Part shown: piece after piece, positions 1 through 5,614 of the stretch
Layout: each line of letters begins with the position of its first letter
Position numbering within the stretch: the stretch's first letter is position 1
Source of the DNA: Acidobacteriota bacterium
GTDB lineage: Bacteria; Acidobacteriota; Vicinamibacteria; Vicinamibacterales; JACQTH01
Assembly: GCA_016210935.1 (NCBI GenBank)
Contig: JACQTH010000538.1
Coordinates: 1 to 7,043 of the forward strand
Direction of reading: 5' to 3'
Length of the DNA stretch: 7,043 bases
The notes under the pieces: model-generated
What the model saw: only the letters and a program-made list of their open reading frames with translations
Told to the model about the DNA's origin: nothing
The model's database searches: none
Position numbers and translations under genes: made by a program

Positions 1-96
1 GTCCAGGACCAGGAGCCTCGAAGAGCCGCGCACTACCGGAGGACGCTGAGCAATCAGCCCGGATGGCAGCTCGTAGTCGAAATCCGCGACATTCAT
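1..96 (-). CDS. queA: S-adenosylmethionine:tRNA ribosyltransferase-isomerase, N-terminal fragment
   Basis: QueA transfers and isomerises the ribosyl part of S-adenosylmethionine onto 7-aminomethyl-7-deazaguanine in tRNA to give epoxyqueuosine, the penultimate step of queuosine synthesis, in the cytoplasm. Only the first 32 codons are present; the gene continues off the left edge. The visible protein starts MNVADFDYELPSGLIAQ, then RPPVVRGSSRLLVLD. This matches the family's N-terminal pattern of D-F-x-Y/F-E-L-P-x-x-L-I-A followed by R-x-x-S/C-R-L-L. The ATG at 96 is chosen because the conserved segment begins four residues after it; a GTG lies directly before it. No clear ribosome binding site precedes either. 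The gene is divergent from the response regulator. In many bacteria queA directly follows ruvB, which fits the ruv genes further right. The call rests on a short but distinctive segment. Confidence 0.85.
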   Translation of the reverse strand, partial: MNVADFDYELPSGLIAQRPPVVRGSSRLLVLD

Positions 97-372
97 CACA
101 AAGCCGGCTGTGCGAGGTGCAACGTGCAAGATGCAAGGTGCAAAGCCGATCGGGCAATTCGGGCAACTCGCAGGGTGCAGCGTGCACCTTGCACCCAGCA
201 TTCTGCACTGGCGAAGACAGGTGGCCGCCGTCTTGCAAAGTCAATCGTACAAGCTCGGCCGTCAGGCGCGTTTCTGCCAGTCGAGCTGGCAAGGTTATGA
301 GCAGCGTCTGGCGACTGGAATCGATCGCATGGATGATTGCAAAACGATCGCCGAATTGGATCGGTGACTGAG
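97..372. other. Divergent intergenic region between queA and the response regulator
   Basis: About 275 nt separate the queA start from the preferred start of the response regulator, so promoters for both should lie here. I found no pair of -35 and -10 boxes on either strand that I would defend. What stands out is the pair of TGCA heptad blocks (listed separately), the adjacent direct repeats CGGGCAATT (151-159) and CGGGCAACT (160-168), and a small hairpin, TGCCAG (275-280) with CTGGCA (286-291). CCAGTCG at 277-283 could alternatively pair with CGACTGG at 312-318. Open frames across this region have repeat-derived composition and no recognisable protein signature, so I do not call a gene. Confidence 0.6.
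118..207. repeat. Two inverted blocks of TGCA repeated every 7 bp
   Basis: In the left block TGCA begins at 118, 125, 132 and 139, exactly 7 bp apart, with a degenerate TGCG at 111; the unit is roughly TGCAAGR. In the right block TGCA begins at 176, 183, 190 and 204, with AGCA filling the 197 slot, and the spacers read as the complement (CCT, CCC). The two blocks are therefore inverted copies: TGCAAGGTGCA at 132-142 is perfectly complementary to TGCACCTTGCA at 183-193. The left block ends about 20 nt from the queA start codon on the side of its leader, so a queA transcript starting further right would carry both blocks and could fold into a long stem with a loop of about 40 nt. Confidence 0.85.
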
Positions 373-813
373 ATGGCTCCCGAGCGCGATAATCCGAAGG
401 GGCGGCGCGAGAGAACGGCCGGCGCCGGACGCTCGACGCTGGTCCTGGTCGTGGACGATTTTCAGGACAGCCGGGAAATGTGCGTCGAGTACCTGTCGTT
501 TCTCGGGTATCGCGTGGCCGAAGCAGGCGACGGTTATGAAGCGCTCCATCGCGCGCGGCAGCTCAGACCCGATGTCATCTTGATGGACTTGTCCCTGCCC
601 GGCATCGACGGCTGGGAGGTCACGCGACGGCTCAAATCGGATCCGGAGATGCGCGGGATTCCGATTGTCGCCGTCACCGCGCACGCGCTTCCAGGCGACG
701 CGGACCGTGCCCGGCGGGCCGGCTGCGATGAGTTCGTCACGAAACCGTGCTTCCTCGACGAGCTGCTGGAAAAGATCGAGCAGGTCACGCATGCCGTAGG
801 GGCGGTTCGCTAA
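373..813 (+). CDS. Single-domain response regulator (receiver only)
   Basis: This is a 146-residue CheY-like receiver protein that should accept phosphate from a histidine kinase and act by protein contact, since it has no DNA-binding or enzymatic output domain. Counted from the ATG at 373, the receiver spans about residues 22-140. It has the acidic pair D28-D29, phosphoacceptor D72 in LMDLSLPGIDGWE, the switch threonine T102 in VAVTAHAL, and K124-P125 in FVTKPC. About 20 basic, disordered-looking residues precede it. Start choice is uncertain: in-frame GTG at 364 and TTG at 337 are alternatives and none has a good ribosome binding site. ATG is preferred by codon type and still leaves the whole domain. 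No kinase is nearby, so it is an orphan. Its last residues (VGAVR) and stop codon are written by a strong palindrome. It converges on xth with only 14 nt between them. Confidence 0.88.
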   Translation: MAPERDNPKGRRERTAGAGRSTLVLVVDDFQDSREMCVEYLSFLGYRVAEAGDGYEALHRARQLRPDVILMDLSLPGIDGWEVTRRLKSDPEMRGIPIVAVTAHALPGDADRARRAGCDEFVTKPCFLDELLEKIEQVTHAVGAVR

Positions 814-822
814 CCGCCCCTG
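797..822. terminator. Palindrome at the convergent ends of the response regulator and xth
   Basis: GGGGCGGTT (799-807) pairs perfectly with AACCGCCCC (812-820) around a CGCT loop, and A798-T821 extends the stem to 10 bp. The stop codon of the response regulator (811-813) lies inside it. It sits exactly between two convergent genes, so it could stop transcription or block 3' exonucleases from both sides. There is no T-tract on either strand, so it is not a textbook intrinsic terminator. I recall similar palindromes as dispersed repeats in Acidobacteriota genomes, which would make it a REP-like element. Confidence 0.5.
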
Positions 823-827
823 CAGTC

Positions 828-1676
828 TCAGAAGAGCGTCCGGCGCTCCTGATCCGCTGCGGCCTCCGTCGAGATCTCCCGCCTCACCACGCCCCAGTGT
901 TCGAACGCCTGCGCACTGAATCTGGCGATCACCGGCCCGTGGTCGCTGGTACCCACTTCACGGTACACGGGACACTCCAGAGCGGCGCGCGCGATGGGCT
1001 CGCTGGCCAGCACGTAGTCGAGCCGCCAGCCGATATTCCGCTGCCGGAGATTGCGCCACGGCGCCCACCACGTGAACAGGTTCTCGTTGTCGGGATCCAG
1101 CGTGCGCCCGACGTCGACGAGGCCATGACCGATGATCCGCTCCAGAAGCTCGCGTTCGTCGGGCCGCTGGCCGATGATGCCGGGCTTGCGTTCCTTGGGG
1201 TGCACGTCGCGATCGGTTCTGGCGATGTTGAGGTCGCCGCACAACACCACTGGCACGCCGGTCGCCTCGAACGTCGCGACGAAATGTTCGGCCGCCTCGA
1301 GAAAGCGTATCTTCGCGTCGAAATCCTTCCCGCCGTTCGGAACGTAAATCGACCCCACCGTCACTGCGCCGATCTGCGCGGTCACGATCCGGTTTTCGTA
1401 GTCGAATGGCGGATGCGAGAACGTGGGACGCTCCGGCGACGTTGCCTTCCGGATGTGCAGGCCGACCCCGGAATACGCCTTCTCGCCGTGCCAATAACAC
1501 CAGTAGCCTTCCATCTCACAGAGCGCCGGCGGCACCTGGGCGGATGACGCCTTGATCTCCTGCAGGCAGACCACATCCGGCCGCTCGCGTTCGACCCACT
1601 CGCGGACTTCGTTCTGCCGGGCGCGGATGCCGTTGACGTTCCAGGTCGCGATCGTGAATGGCACGTCAGAAGTCAC
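828..1676 (-). CDS. xth: Exodeoxyribonuclease III / AP endonuclease
   Basis: This 282-residue enzyme of the exonuclease-endonuclease-phosphatase superfamily should cut DNA 5' to abasic sites and clear blocked 3' ends in base-excision repair. All catalytic positions of ExoIII are present: N13 in TWNVNGIRA, E40 in CLQEIK, Y111 in IYVPNG, D148 and N150 in GDLNIA, D220 in GWRLDY, and D245-H246 in TSDHGPV. The order, spacing and length match the family (E. coli enzyme 268 residues). The GTG at 1676 is chosen because GAGGT lies 7 nt upstream; a second in-frame GTG at 1664 lacks such a site. The gene follows the LigD-type polymerase by 72 nt in the same direction, probably in the same operon, and lies in the same reading frame as the polymerase with no stop between except the polymerase's own TGA. 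Which of the two common ExoIII subtypes it belongs to is not decided here. Confidence 0.95.
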   Translation of the reverse strand: MTSDVPFTIATWNVNGIRARQNEVREWVERERPDVVCLQEIKASSAQVPPALCEMEGYWCYWHGEKAYSGVGLHIRKATSPERPTFSHPPFDYENRIVTAQIGAVTVGSIYVPNGGKDFDAKIRFLEAAEHFVATFEATGVPVVLCGDLNIARTDRDVHPKERKPGIIGQRPDERELLERIIGHGLVDVGRTLDPDNENLFTWWAPWRNLRQRNIGWRLDYVLASEPIARAALECPVYREVGTSDHGPVIARFSAQAFEHWGVVRREISTEAAADQERRTLF

Positions 1677-1748
1677 AGGTCCGACCTCGTAGTGGTAGTA
1701 GTCGTACGGGCCGAGCGTGCTCCGCCCGCAAGCGTGCCCGGGCCGTGT
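1677..1748 (-). other. Open spacer between the polymerase stop and the xth start
   Basis: The 72 nt hold no terminator-like stem with T-tract. GCACGCT occurs twice, 16 nt apart. The spacer is open in the xth frame for all 24 codons and reads into xth, giving a tyrosine-rich run (YDYYHYEVGP) just before the GTG start. The GAGGT ribosome binding site for xth lies at its xth-proximal end. It contains no ATG, GTG or TTG in that frame, so the sequence could only be translated by reading through the polymerase TGA. Confidence 0.55.
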
Positions 1749-2699
1749 TCAAAAATAGCCGCGGAGGTCGACCCGTCCACGTTTCTGCAGCAGCGGCGCC
1801 CAGAGATCGCCGCGCTTCGCGATCCGGTCGTGCACATTGTCGACCCTGAAGTCCTCGATCCGAATCCCCGCATCGATCTCTTTCCAGGTGATGGGCGTTG
1901 ACACGGTCGCCAGCGGGCGGGGGCGGACCGAATAGATCGACGCCAGCGTCCGGCCCCAGGCATTCTGGTTGTAATCGACGAGGACGCGACCGCGCGGACG
2001 CCTGGCGACGCGGTATTCCGCCGTCATCAGCTGCGGATGCTGTCCGGCGAGCTCGACCGCCAGCGCTTTCGCAAAGGTCCACACGTCCTTCTGGCGAGGG
2101 CCCCGCACGATCGGCACGTAGACATGCAGCCCCTTCGATCCCGTGGTCTTGACATACGACGACATCCGGAGCTGCGTGAGCGCGTCGTGAACGATTCGGG
2201 CGGCCTCGAGCACGCGATCGAACCCCGCCCCGTCGCCGGGATCCAGATCGAAGTGCACATAATCGGGCCGGTCGACATCGTCGCACGTGGCGTACCACTG
2301 ATTCAGATCGATGCAGCCGAGATTGATGACCCAGAGCAGCGAGGCCATGTCCTGAATCATCGGGAACTCGATCACGTTCCCGGACCCGTGATGGATGCGG
2401 CAGACCTCGATCCACGCGGGCCGCGGGGCGGGCGCCCGTTTCATGAAGAAGAAGTCGCCCGTGATGCCGTTCGGGTACCGCTTCATGACCATCGCCCGGT
2501 TCCGGATGTGCGGGAGCAGCACCGGCGCGACGTCGGCGTAGAACTGAAGCAGGTCGCCCTTGGTCAGGCCCTGGTCGGGCCAGAAGATCTTGCGCAGGTT
2601 CGTGAGCCGGACCTCGCGACCGTCTGCTTCGATTCGGCTGTCGCTCTGGTCGCTGGGGATGGCAAGCGCTCTACCGGTCCTCCGTCTGGTTCTGCTCAC
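1749..2699 (-). CDS. Stand-alone LigD-type primase-polymerase domain
   Basis: This 316-residue protein matches the polymerase domain of bacterial DNA ligase D, an archaeo-eukaryotic primase-type enzyme that fills gaps and adds nucleotides during Ku-dependent end joining. Signatures in order: a start resembling LTNLRKIFWP (32-41) and the following TKGDLLQFY; KRYPNGI (73-79); the metal-binding motif HFDLDPG with D151 and D153; TGSKGLHVYVP (187-196), the nucleotide-binding SxKGxH segment; and the third acid D242 in VDYNQNAWG, followed by SIYSVRP and TPITWKEI. There is no ligase or phosphoesterase domain; the protein ends after the polymerase core. I start it at the GTG at 2699 because AAGGAG lies 4 nt upstream and the conserved region begins about 30 residues later. 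An ATG at 2768 would add 23 arginine-rich residues overlapping the upstream gene. It overlaps that gene by 29 nt. No Ku or ligase gene is visible, so a partner must lie elsewhere if the end-joining role holds. Confidence 0.9.
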   Translation of the reverse strand: MSRTRRRTGRALAIPSDQSDSRIEADGREVRLTNLRKIFWPDQGLTKGDLLQFYADVAPVLLPHIRNRAMVMKRYPNGITGDFFFMKRAPAPRPAWIEVCRIHHGSGNVIEFPMIQDMASLLWVINLGCIDLNQWYATCDDVDRPDYVHFDLDPGDGAGFDRVLEAARIVHDALTQLRMSSYVKTTGSKGLHVYVPIVRGPRQKDVWTFAKALAVELAGQHPQLMTAEYRVARRPRGRVLVDYNQNAWGRTLASIYSVRPRPLATVSTPITWKEIDAGIRIEDFRVDNVHDRIAKRGDLWAPLLQKRGRVDLRGYF

Positions 2700-3351
2700 T
2701 GAACTCCTTGTAGGAGCCGAGCCTCGGCGGCCGCGCGCCACGCCTGACCGAGCCGACCACCGGAACATAGGTCAACTCCCGTCCAGCCGCGACACACCGC
2801 AGCATCAATCCACCGCGGCTCATGTCGCCGCGCCCGACGAACTCGGCAGGAAACAACAGCCTCGATCCAAAGACGGTGCCCAGGACATCGACGTACTTGC
2901 CAGACGCGATGCTGCCCAGCAGCACGACCTCGCACGAGGCGCCGACCCGTCGCCGCAGCGCGCGCGCGCTGATCTCGAGCGGACCGCGGTACGCCGGGTT
3001 CGACGCGCTGACGTCGACGCACGCGTAGGCTCGCAGATCGTCGATCGTGACCGCAGCGTCAGGGGGCACCAGGCCTGCGCCTGGTGTGATGACGAACACG
3101 CCCGCGCCGAACGGCGGCCGCGCGAACGTCATCGCGTACGTCAGCTTGCCGCGGAAGTAGAGCCCGCTGATGAAGCTGAAGACGTCCCCCAGCAGCGCGC
3201 CCTGGCGCGAGCGAAGCTGCCCGGCCAGCGGGAACCTCGCCCGATCCGAAAAGACCAGACGGCCGCGCTCCCCACCACAGTTCGCGGGCGACAACAGAAA
3301 CACCCGGCCACCACCACCGCGCCGCTTTTTCCGACGCGCTACCTGCCCCAT
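2671..3351 (-). CDS. Conserved hypothetical protein, coupled to the LigD-type polymerase
   Basis: I do not recognise a named family with confidence. The 226-residue product starts with a basic, glycine-rich tail (RRKKRRGGGG, residues 6-15), then looks like a compact soluble alpha/beta protein without signal peptide or membrane segment. Motif-like stretches are LLSPANCGGERG (19-30), GDVFSFISGLYFRGKLTYA (55-73), VFVITPGAGLVPPD (85-98), VVLLGSIASGKYVD (142-155), and RLLFPAEFVGRGDMSRGG (164-181). I recall homologous unnamed proteins with the same blocks from Acidobacteriota. The layout of an early LSP and a central TP-G-L-V-P loosely resembles the C-terminal region of archaeal TGT-like proteins, but this is only a hint. 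The ATG at 3351 follows fabH by 31 nt with a weak ribosome binding site. The 3' end overlaps the polymerase start by 29 nt and includes its Shine-Dalgarno sequence, which points to coupled translation. Confidence 0.8.
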   Translation of the reverse strand: MGQVARRKKRRGGGGRVFLLSPANCGGERGRLVFSDRARFPLAGQLRSRQGALLGDVFSFISGLYFRGKLTYAMTFARPPFGAGVFVITPGAGLVPPDAAVTIDDLRAYACVDVSASNPAYRGPLEISARALRRRVGASCEVVLLGSIASGKYVDVLGTVFGSRLLFPAEFVGRGDMSRGGLMLRCVAAGRELTYVPVVGSVRRGARPPRLGSYKEFSEQNQTEDR

Positions 3352-3382
3352 GGTTTCGCTCGCGGGTTCCGGATACCTGGTA

Positions 3383-4504
3383 CTAAATCGACCAGCGCAC
3401 CAGGACCGCCCCGACGGTAAACCCGGCGCCCACCGACGCCAGCAGCACGAGGTCGCCTTGCTTCAACCGGCCGTCGGCGCGCGCGTCGTTCAGGGCGAGC
3501 GGAATCGTCGCGCCCGTCGTATTGCCGTACCGCTCGATATTGATCACGACCCGGTCGGCGGGCAGGTCGAGACGGGCGGCCGCCGATTCGATGATGCGCC
3601 GGTTGGCCTGGTGGGAGACGAACAGATTGAGATCGCTCGGCGTCAGACCGTGCCGGGCGAGCAGGCGGCGGCAGATCTCCTCGGTCTTCCGCACGGCGAA
3701 CTTGAAGACCGTCTGACCATCCTGCTTGACGTAATGAAGCCGTCCTTCGACCGTTTCGCGCGACGCGGGCCGCAGGCTGCCGCCGGCCGGCATGCACAGG
3801 GCCGGGCCGCCGCTGCCGTCGATCTCATGCGCGAAATCGATGATGCCCACATCGCCGGCCGATCGGCCGTCGAGCGCCGACACGACGACCGCCCCGGCGC
3901 CGTCGCCGAACAGCACGCAGGTTGCCCGATCCTGATAATCGATGATGCTCGACATCACATCGGCGCCAATCGCGAGCGCGTGTCGATGCGCGCCGCTCGC
4001 CACCATCTGCGAGGCGGCCGTCAGGGCATAGGTGAACCCCGAGCAGGCGGCGCCCAGATCGAATCCCCAGGCCCGGCTCGCGCCAATCTTGTGCTGCACG
4101 AGGCAGGCGGTGCTGGGGAAGATCGTGTCCGGCGTGGTCGTGCCGACGACGATCAGCTCGATATCGTCGGGCGTGAGGCCCGCCTGCGCGATGGCGGCCA
4201 GCGACGCTTCTTTCGCCAGATCGGACGTGGCGACACCCCTGTCCACGATGTGCCGCTCCCGGATCCCGGTACGCTGGAGGATCCATTCGTCGCTCGTGTC
4301 GACCATCTTCTCGAGATCGGCGTTCGTCAGCACACGAGGCGGCACATAGGTCGCCAGCGCGGCGATATGCGTGCGCCGCAACGCGCCGGCCTTCCCGACC
4401 CGGTTCACCTCTCCCGCCGCTTCGACCTGTTCCACCTCTCCTACCCGCCTCACCACCCCACCTGCCCTACCCGCCTCCCCTGTCCTTCCCGCCTTCCTCA
4501 CCAT
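3383..4504 (-). CDS. fabH: 3-oxoacyl-[acyl-carrier-protein] synthase III
   Basis: FabH condenses an acyl-CoA primer with malonyl-ACP to start each round of type II fatty acid synthesis. In the 373-residue frame the Cys-His-Asn triad is complete: C154 in LGAACSGF, H298 in VSHQANRR, and N328 in RYGNTTGAT. Other family landmarks are NADLEKMVDTSDEW (61-74) followed by the RTGIRERH segment, and the FGDGAGA loop (199-205). The first 40 residues are not FabH-like: they are a G/R/V/E/A string encoded by a 9-bp repeat, and the family core begins near residue 45. The ATG at 4504 overlaps the ruvB end by 7 nt and has GGAG 9 nt upstream, so it may be used. An in-frame TTG at 4381 with GGAAGG upstream would give a 332-residue protein whose active cysteine is residue 113, almost as in E. 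coli (C112). The catalytic protein is certain; its true start is not. Confidence 0.95.
   Translation of the reverse strand: MVRKAGRTGEAGRAGGVVRRVGEVEQVEAAGEVNRVGKAGALRRTHIAALATYVPPRVLTNADLEKMVDTSDEWILQRTGIRERHIVDRGVATSDLAKEASLAAIAQAGLTPDDIELIVVGTTTPDTIFPSTACLVQHKIGASRAWGFDLGAACSGFTYALTAASQMVASGAHRHALAIGADVMSSIIDYQDRATCVLFGDGAGAVVVSALDGRSAGDVGIIDFAHEIDGSGGPALCMPAGGSLRPASRETVEGRLHYVKQDGQTVFKFAVRKTEEICRRLLARHGLTPSDLNLFVSHQANRRIIESAAARLDLPADRVVINIERYGNTTGATIPLALNDARADGRLKQGDLVLLASVGAGFTVGAVLVRWSI
4385..4504 (-). repeat. Degenerate purine-rich 9-bp repeat between ruvB and the fabH core
   Basis: On the minus strand this stretch is a run of related 9-bp units such as AAGGCGGGA, GAGGCGGGT, GGAGAGGTG and AACCGGGTC, read in the fabH frame as three-residue repeats of G/V with K/R/E (for example RVGEVEQVEAAGEV). 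On the plus strand it is the pyrimidine-rich complement. It begins at the ruvB stop and ends where conserved FabH sequence starts, so it occupies what would be intergenic space. The purine/pyrimidine strand bias could favour unusual DNA structures and length variation. Confidence 0.75.
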
Positions 4505-5517
4505 AGCGTCGAGCTCCGGGCGGGAGCGGTCAGCCCAAAAAACTCATACGCGCGCGCGGTCGCCACGCGGCCCCGCGGCGTGCGATCCAGAAATCCTATC
4601 TGAATCAGAAACGGCTCGTAGATGTCCTCGATCGCGTCCTTCTCTTCGCTCAAGGCGGCCGCGATCGTGTTCACCCCGACGGGCCCGCCGCCGAACTTCT
4701 CGATGATCGTCCTGAGCAGCCGGCGATCGACTTCGTCGAACCCGAGCTCGTCGACTTCGAGCAGCTTCAGCGCCGCCTGCGCCACGGGCACGGTGATCCG
4801 TCCCTCGGCGCGGACCTGCGCGTAGTCGCGGACGCGGCGCAGCAATCGATTGCCGACGCGGGGCGTGCCGCGCGATCGCCGCGCGATCTCGGCGGCAGCG
4901 GCGCCGTCGATCTCGACGTTCAGGATCCGGGCAGACCGCCGCACGATCTCTTCCATGTCCGCATCGGTGTAGAAATCCAGCCGATGCACGATCCCGAACC
5001 GCGAACGAAGCGGCGATGTCAACAGCCCCGTGCGGGTGGTGGCGCCGACCAGCGTGAACTTCTGCAGTGGCACCTTCACCGACCGCGCGCTCGGGCCCTG
5101 CCCGATGACGATGTCGAGCTGATAATCCTCCATCGCGGGATACAGGATCTCTTCGATGGCCGGCGCCATCCGGTGGATCTCGTCGATGAAGATCACTTCC
5201 CGCTCGCGCAGGTTCGTCAGAATCGCCGCGAGATCACCGGGACGCTCCAGGACCGGCCCGGCCGTCGCGCGGACGGCGACGCCGAGCTCGTTCGCGATCA
5301 CATAGGCGAGCGTCGTCTTGCCGAGACCCGGCGGGCCATACACCAGCACGTGATCCAGCGCCTCCGCGCGCTGTCTGGTCGCGGCGATCGCCACCTGGAG
5401 GTTCTCGCGGATCCGATCCTGGCCGATGTACTCGTCGAGCGTTCGCGGCCGGAGACCGGCTTCGAACTGCACGTCGTCTTCGACGCGTGCCGCGCTCACG
5501 AGGCGGGAATCGGTCAT
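4498..5517 (-). CDS. ruvB: Holliday junction branch migration ATPase RuvB
   Basis: RuvB forms the hexameric AAA+ motors that pull DNA through the RuvA-bound Holliday junction. The 339-residue protein has every expected part: the N-terminal segment FEAGLRPRTLDEYIGQ (18-33), Walker A GPPGLGKT (61-68), Walker B VIFIDEIHR (108-116) with D112-E113, sensor 1 in VGATTRTG (157-164), the arginine finger R173 in LRSRFG, RGTPRVGNRLLRRVRDYA in the small AAA domain, and the C-terminal winged helix with GGGPVGVNTIAAAL and ending RVATARAYEFFG. Length matches the family (E. coli 336). The ATG at 5517 is chosen because conserved RuvB sequence begins soon after; an upstream ATG at 5616 would only add 33 residues translated from the palindromic repeat. 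No good Shine-Dalgarno sequence precedes 5517; that space is taken by GGTTCC-type repeats. The 3' end overlaps the fabH frame by 7 nt. Confidence 0.98.
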   Translation of the reverse strand: MTDSRLVSAARVEDDVQFEAGLRPRTLDEYIGQDRIRENLQVAIAATRQRAEALDHVLVYGPPGLGKTTLAYVIANELGVAVRATAGPVLERPGDLAAILTNLREREVIFIDEIHRMAPAIEEILYPAMEDYQLDIVIGQGPSARSVKVPLQKFTLVGATTRTGLLTSPLRSRFGIVHRLDFYTDADMEEIVRRSARILNVEIDGAAAAEIARRSRGTPRVGNRLLRRVRDYAQVRAEGRITVPVAQAALKLLEVDELGFDEVDRRLLRTIIEKFGGGPVGVNTIAAALSEEKDAIEDIYEPFLIQIGFLDRTPRGRVATARAYEFFGLTAPARSSTLW

Positions 5518-5526
5518 GGGATTCAG

Positions 5527-5548
5527 GGGTTCCAGGGTTCCGAGGTTC
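5527..5548. repeat. Short 8-bp tandem repeat at the ruvB start
   Basis: GGGTTCCA (5527-5534) is followed directly by GGGTTCCG (5535-5542) and a partial third unit AGGTTC (5543-5548). The array starts 10 nt upstream of the ruvB ATG and so replaces the position of a normal ribosome binding site. A loosely complementary stretch, GAACCTGAACTCC, lies at 5618-5630 on the far side of the main palindrome, so these units may be the outer arm of one larger inverted repeat. Confidence 0.65.
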
Positions 5549-5550
5549 TT

Positions 5551-5614
5551 GCGGTACGTGGCTTCCGCCTTCAGGCGGAAGATCTTCCGGCTACAGCCGG
5601 AAGCCACGTACGGC
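5551..5614. repeat. Compound palindrome (REP-like element) between ruvA and ruvB
   Basis: The outer arms GTACGTGGCTTCCG (5554-5567) and CGGAAGCCACGTAC (5598-5611) are perfectly complementary over 14 bp, and GC/GC pairs beyond one G-G mismatch extend them to 5551 and 5614. Nested inside are two alternative hairpins: CTTCCGCC (5562-5569) with GGCGGAAG (5574-5581) around TTCA, and CTTCCGGC (5584-5591) with GCCGGAAG (5596-5603) around TACA. The element can thus fold as one long stem or two adjacent stems. Translated from the minus strand it gives RKIFRLKAEATY, a string I recall at mis-called N-termini of many Acidobacteriota proteins, which suggests a dispersed repeat family. It fills most of the ruvA-ruvB gap. 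Confidence 0.85.

Noticed and set aside
233..252. TTGCAA followed by TACAAG as a possible promoter for the response regulator
   Set aside because: The spacing between the boxes is only about 8 nt, far from the usual 16-18, and no better -10 box follows.
275..318. Competing small hairpins (TGCCAG/CTGGCA versus CCAGTCG/CGACTGG) as a riboswitch
   Set aside because: Stems of 6-7 bp at this length are expected by chance, and nothing matches a known riboswitch class such as preQ1.
63..371. Plus-strand open frames at 63-371 and 110-367 ahead of the response regulator
   Set aside because: They run through the TGCA repeat blocks and the queA start region. The products are repeat-derived (for example CTLHPAFC) with no conserved pattern.
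2700..2768. Longer polymerase start at the ATG at 2768
   Set aside because: It would overlap the upstream gene by 98 nt with arginine-rich residues of shadow type, while the GTG at 2699 has AAGGAG just upstream. It remains possible but less likely.
3067..3086. 8-bp stem CACCAGGC / GCCTGGTG inside the hypothetical gene
   Set aside because: It lies in the middle of a coding region with conserved-looking residues (TPGAGLVPP), has no T-tract, and could arise from codon choice alone in GC-rich DNA.
3170..4603. Long plus-strand open frame of 477 codons, with others such as 747-1547, 2037-2702 and 4984-5658
   Set aside because: They lie opposite fabH, xth, the polymerase and ruvB, which have complete catalytic motifs. 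The translations are rich in R, H, D and Q with no family signature, as expected for the antisense of GC-rich genes.
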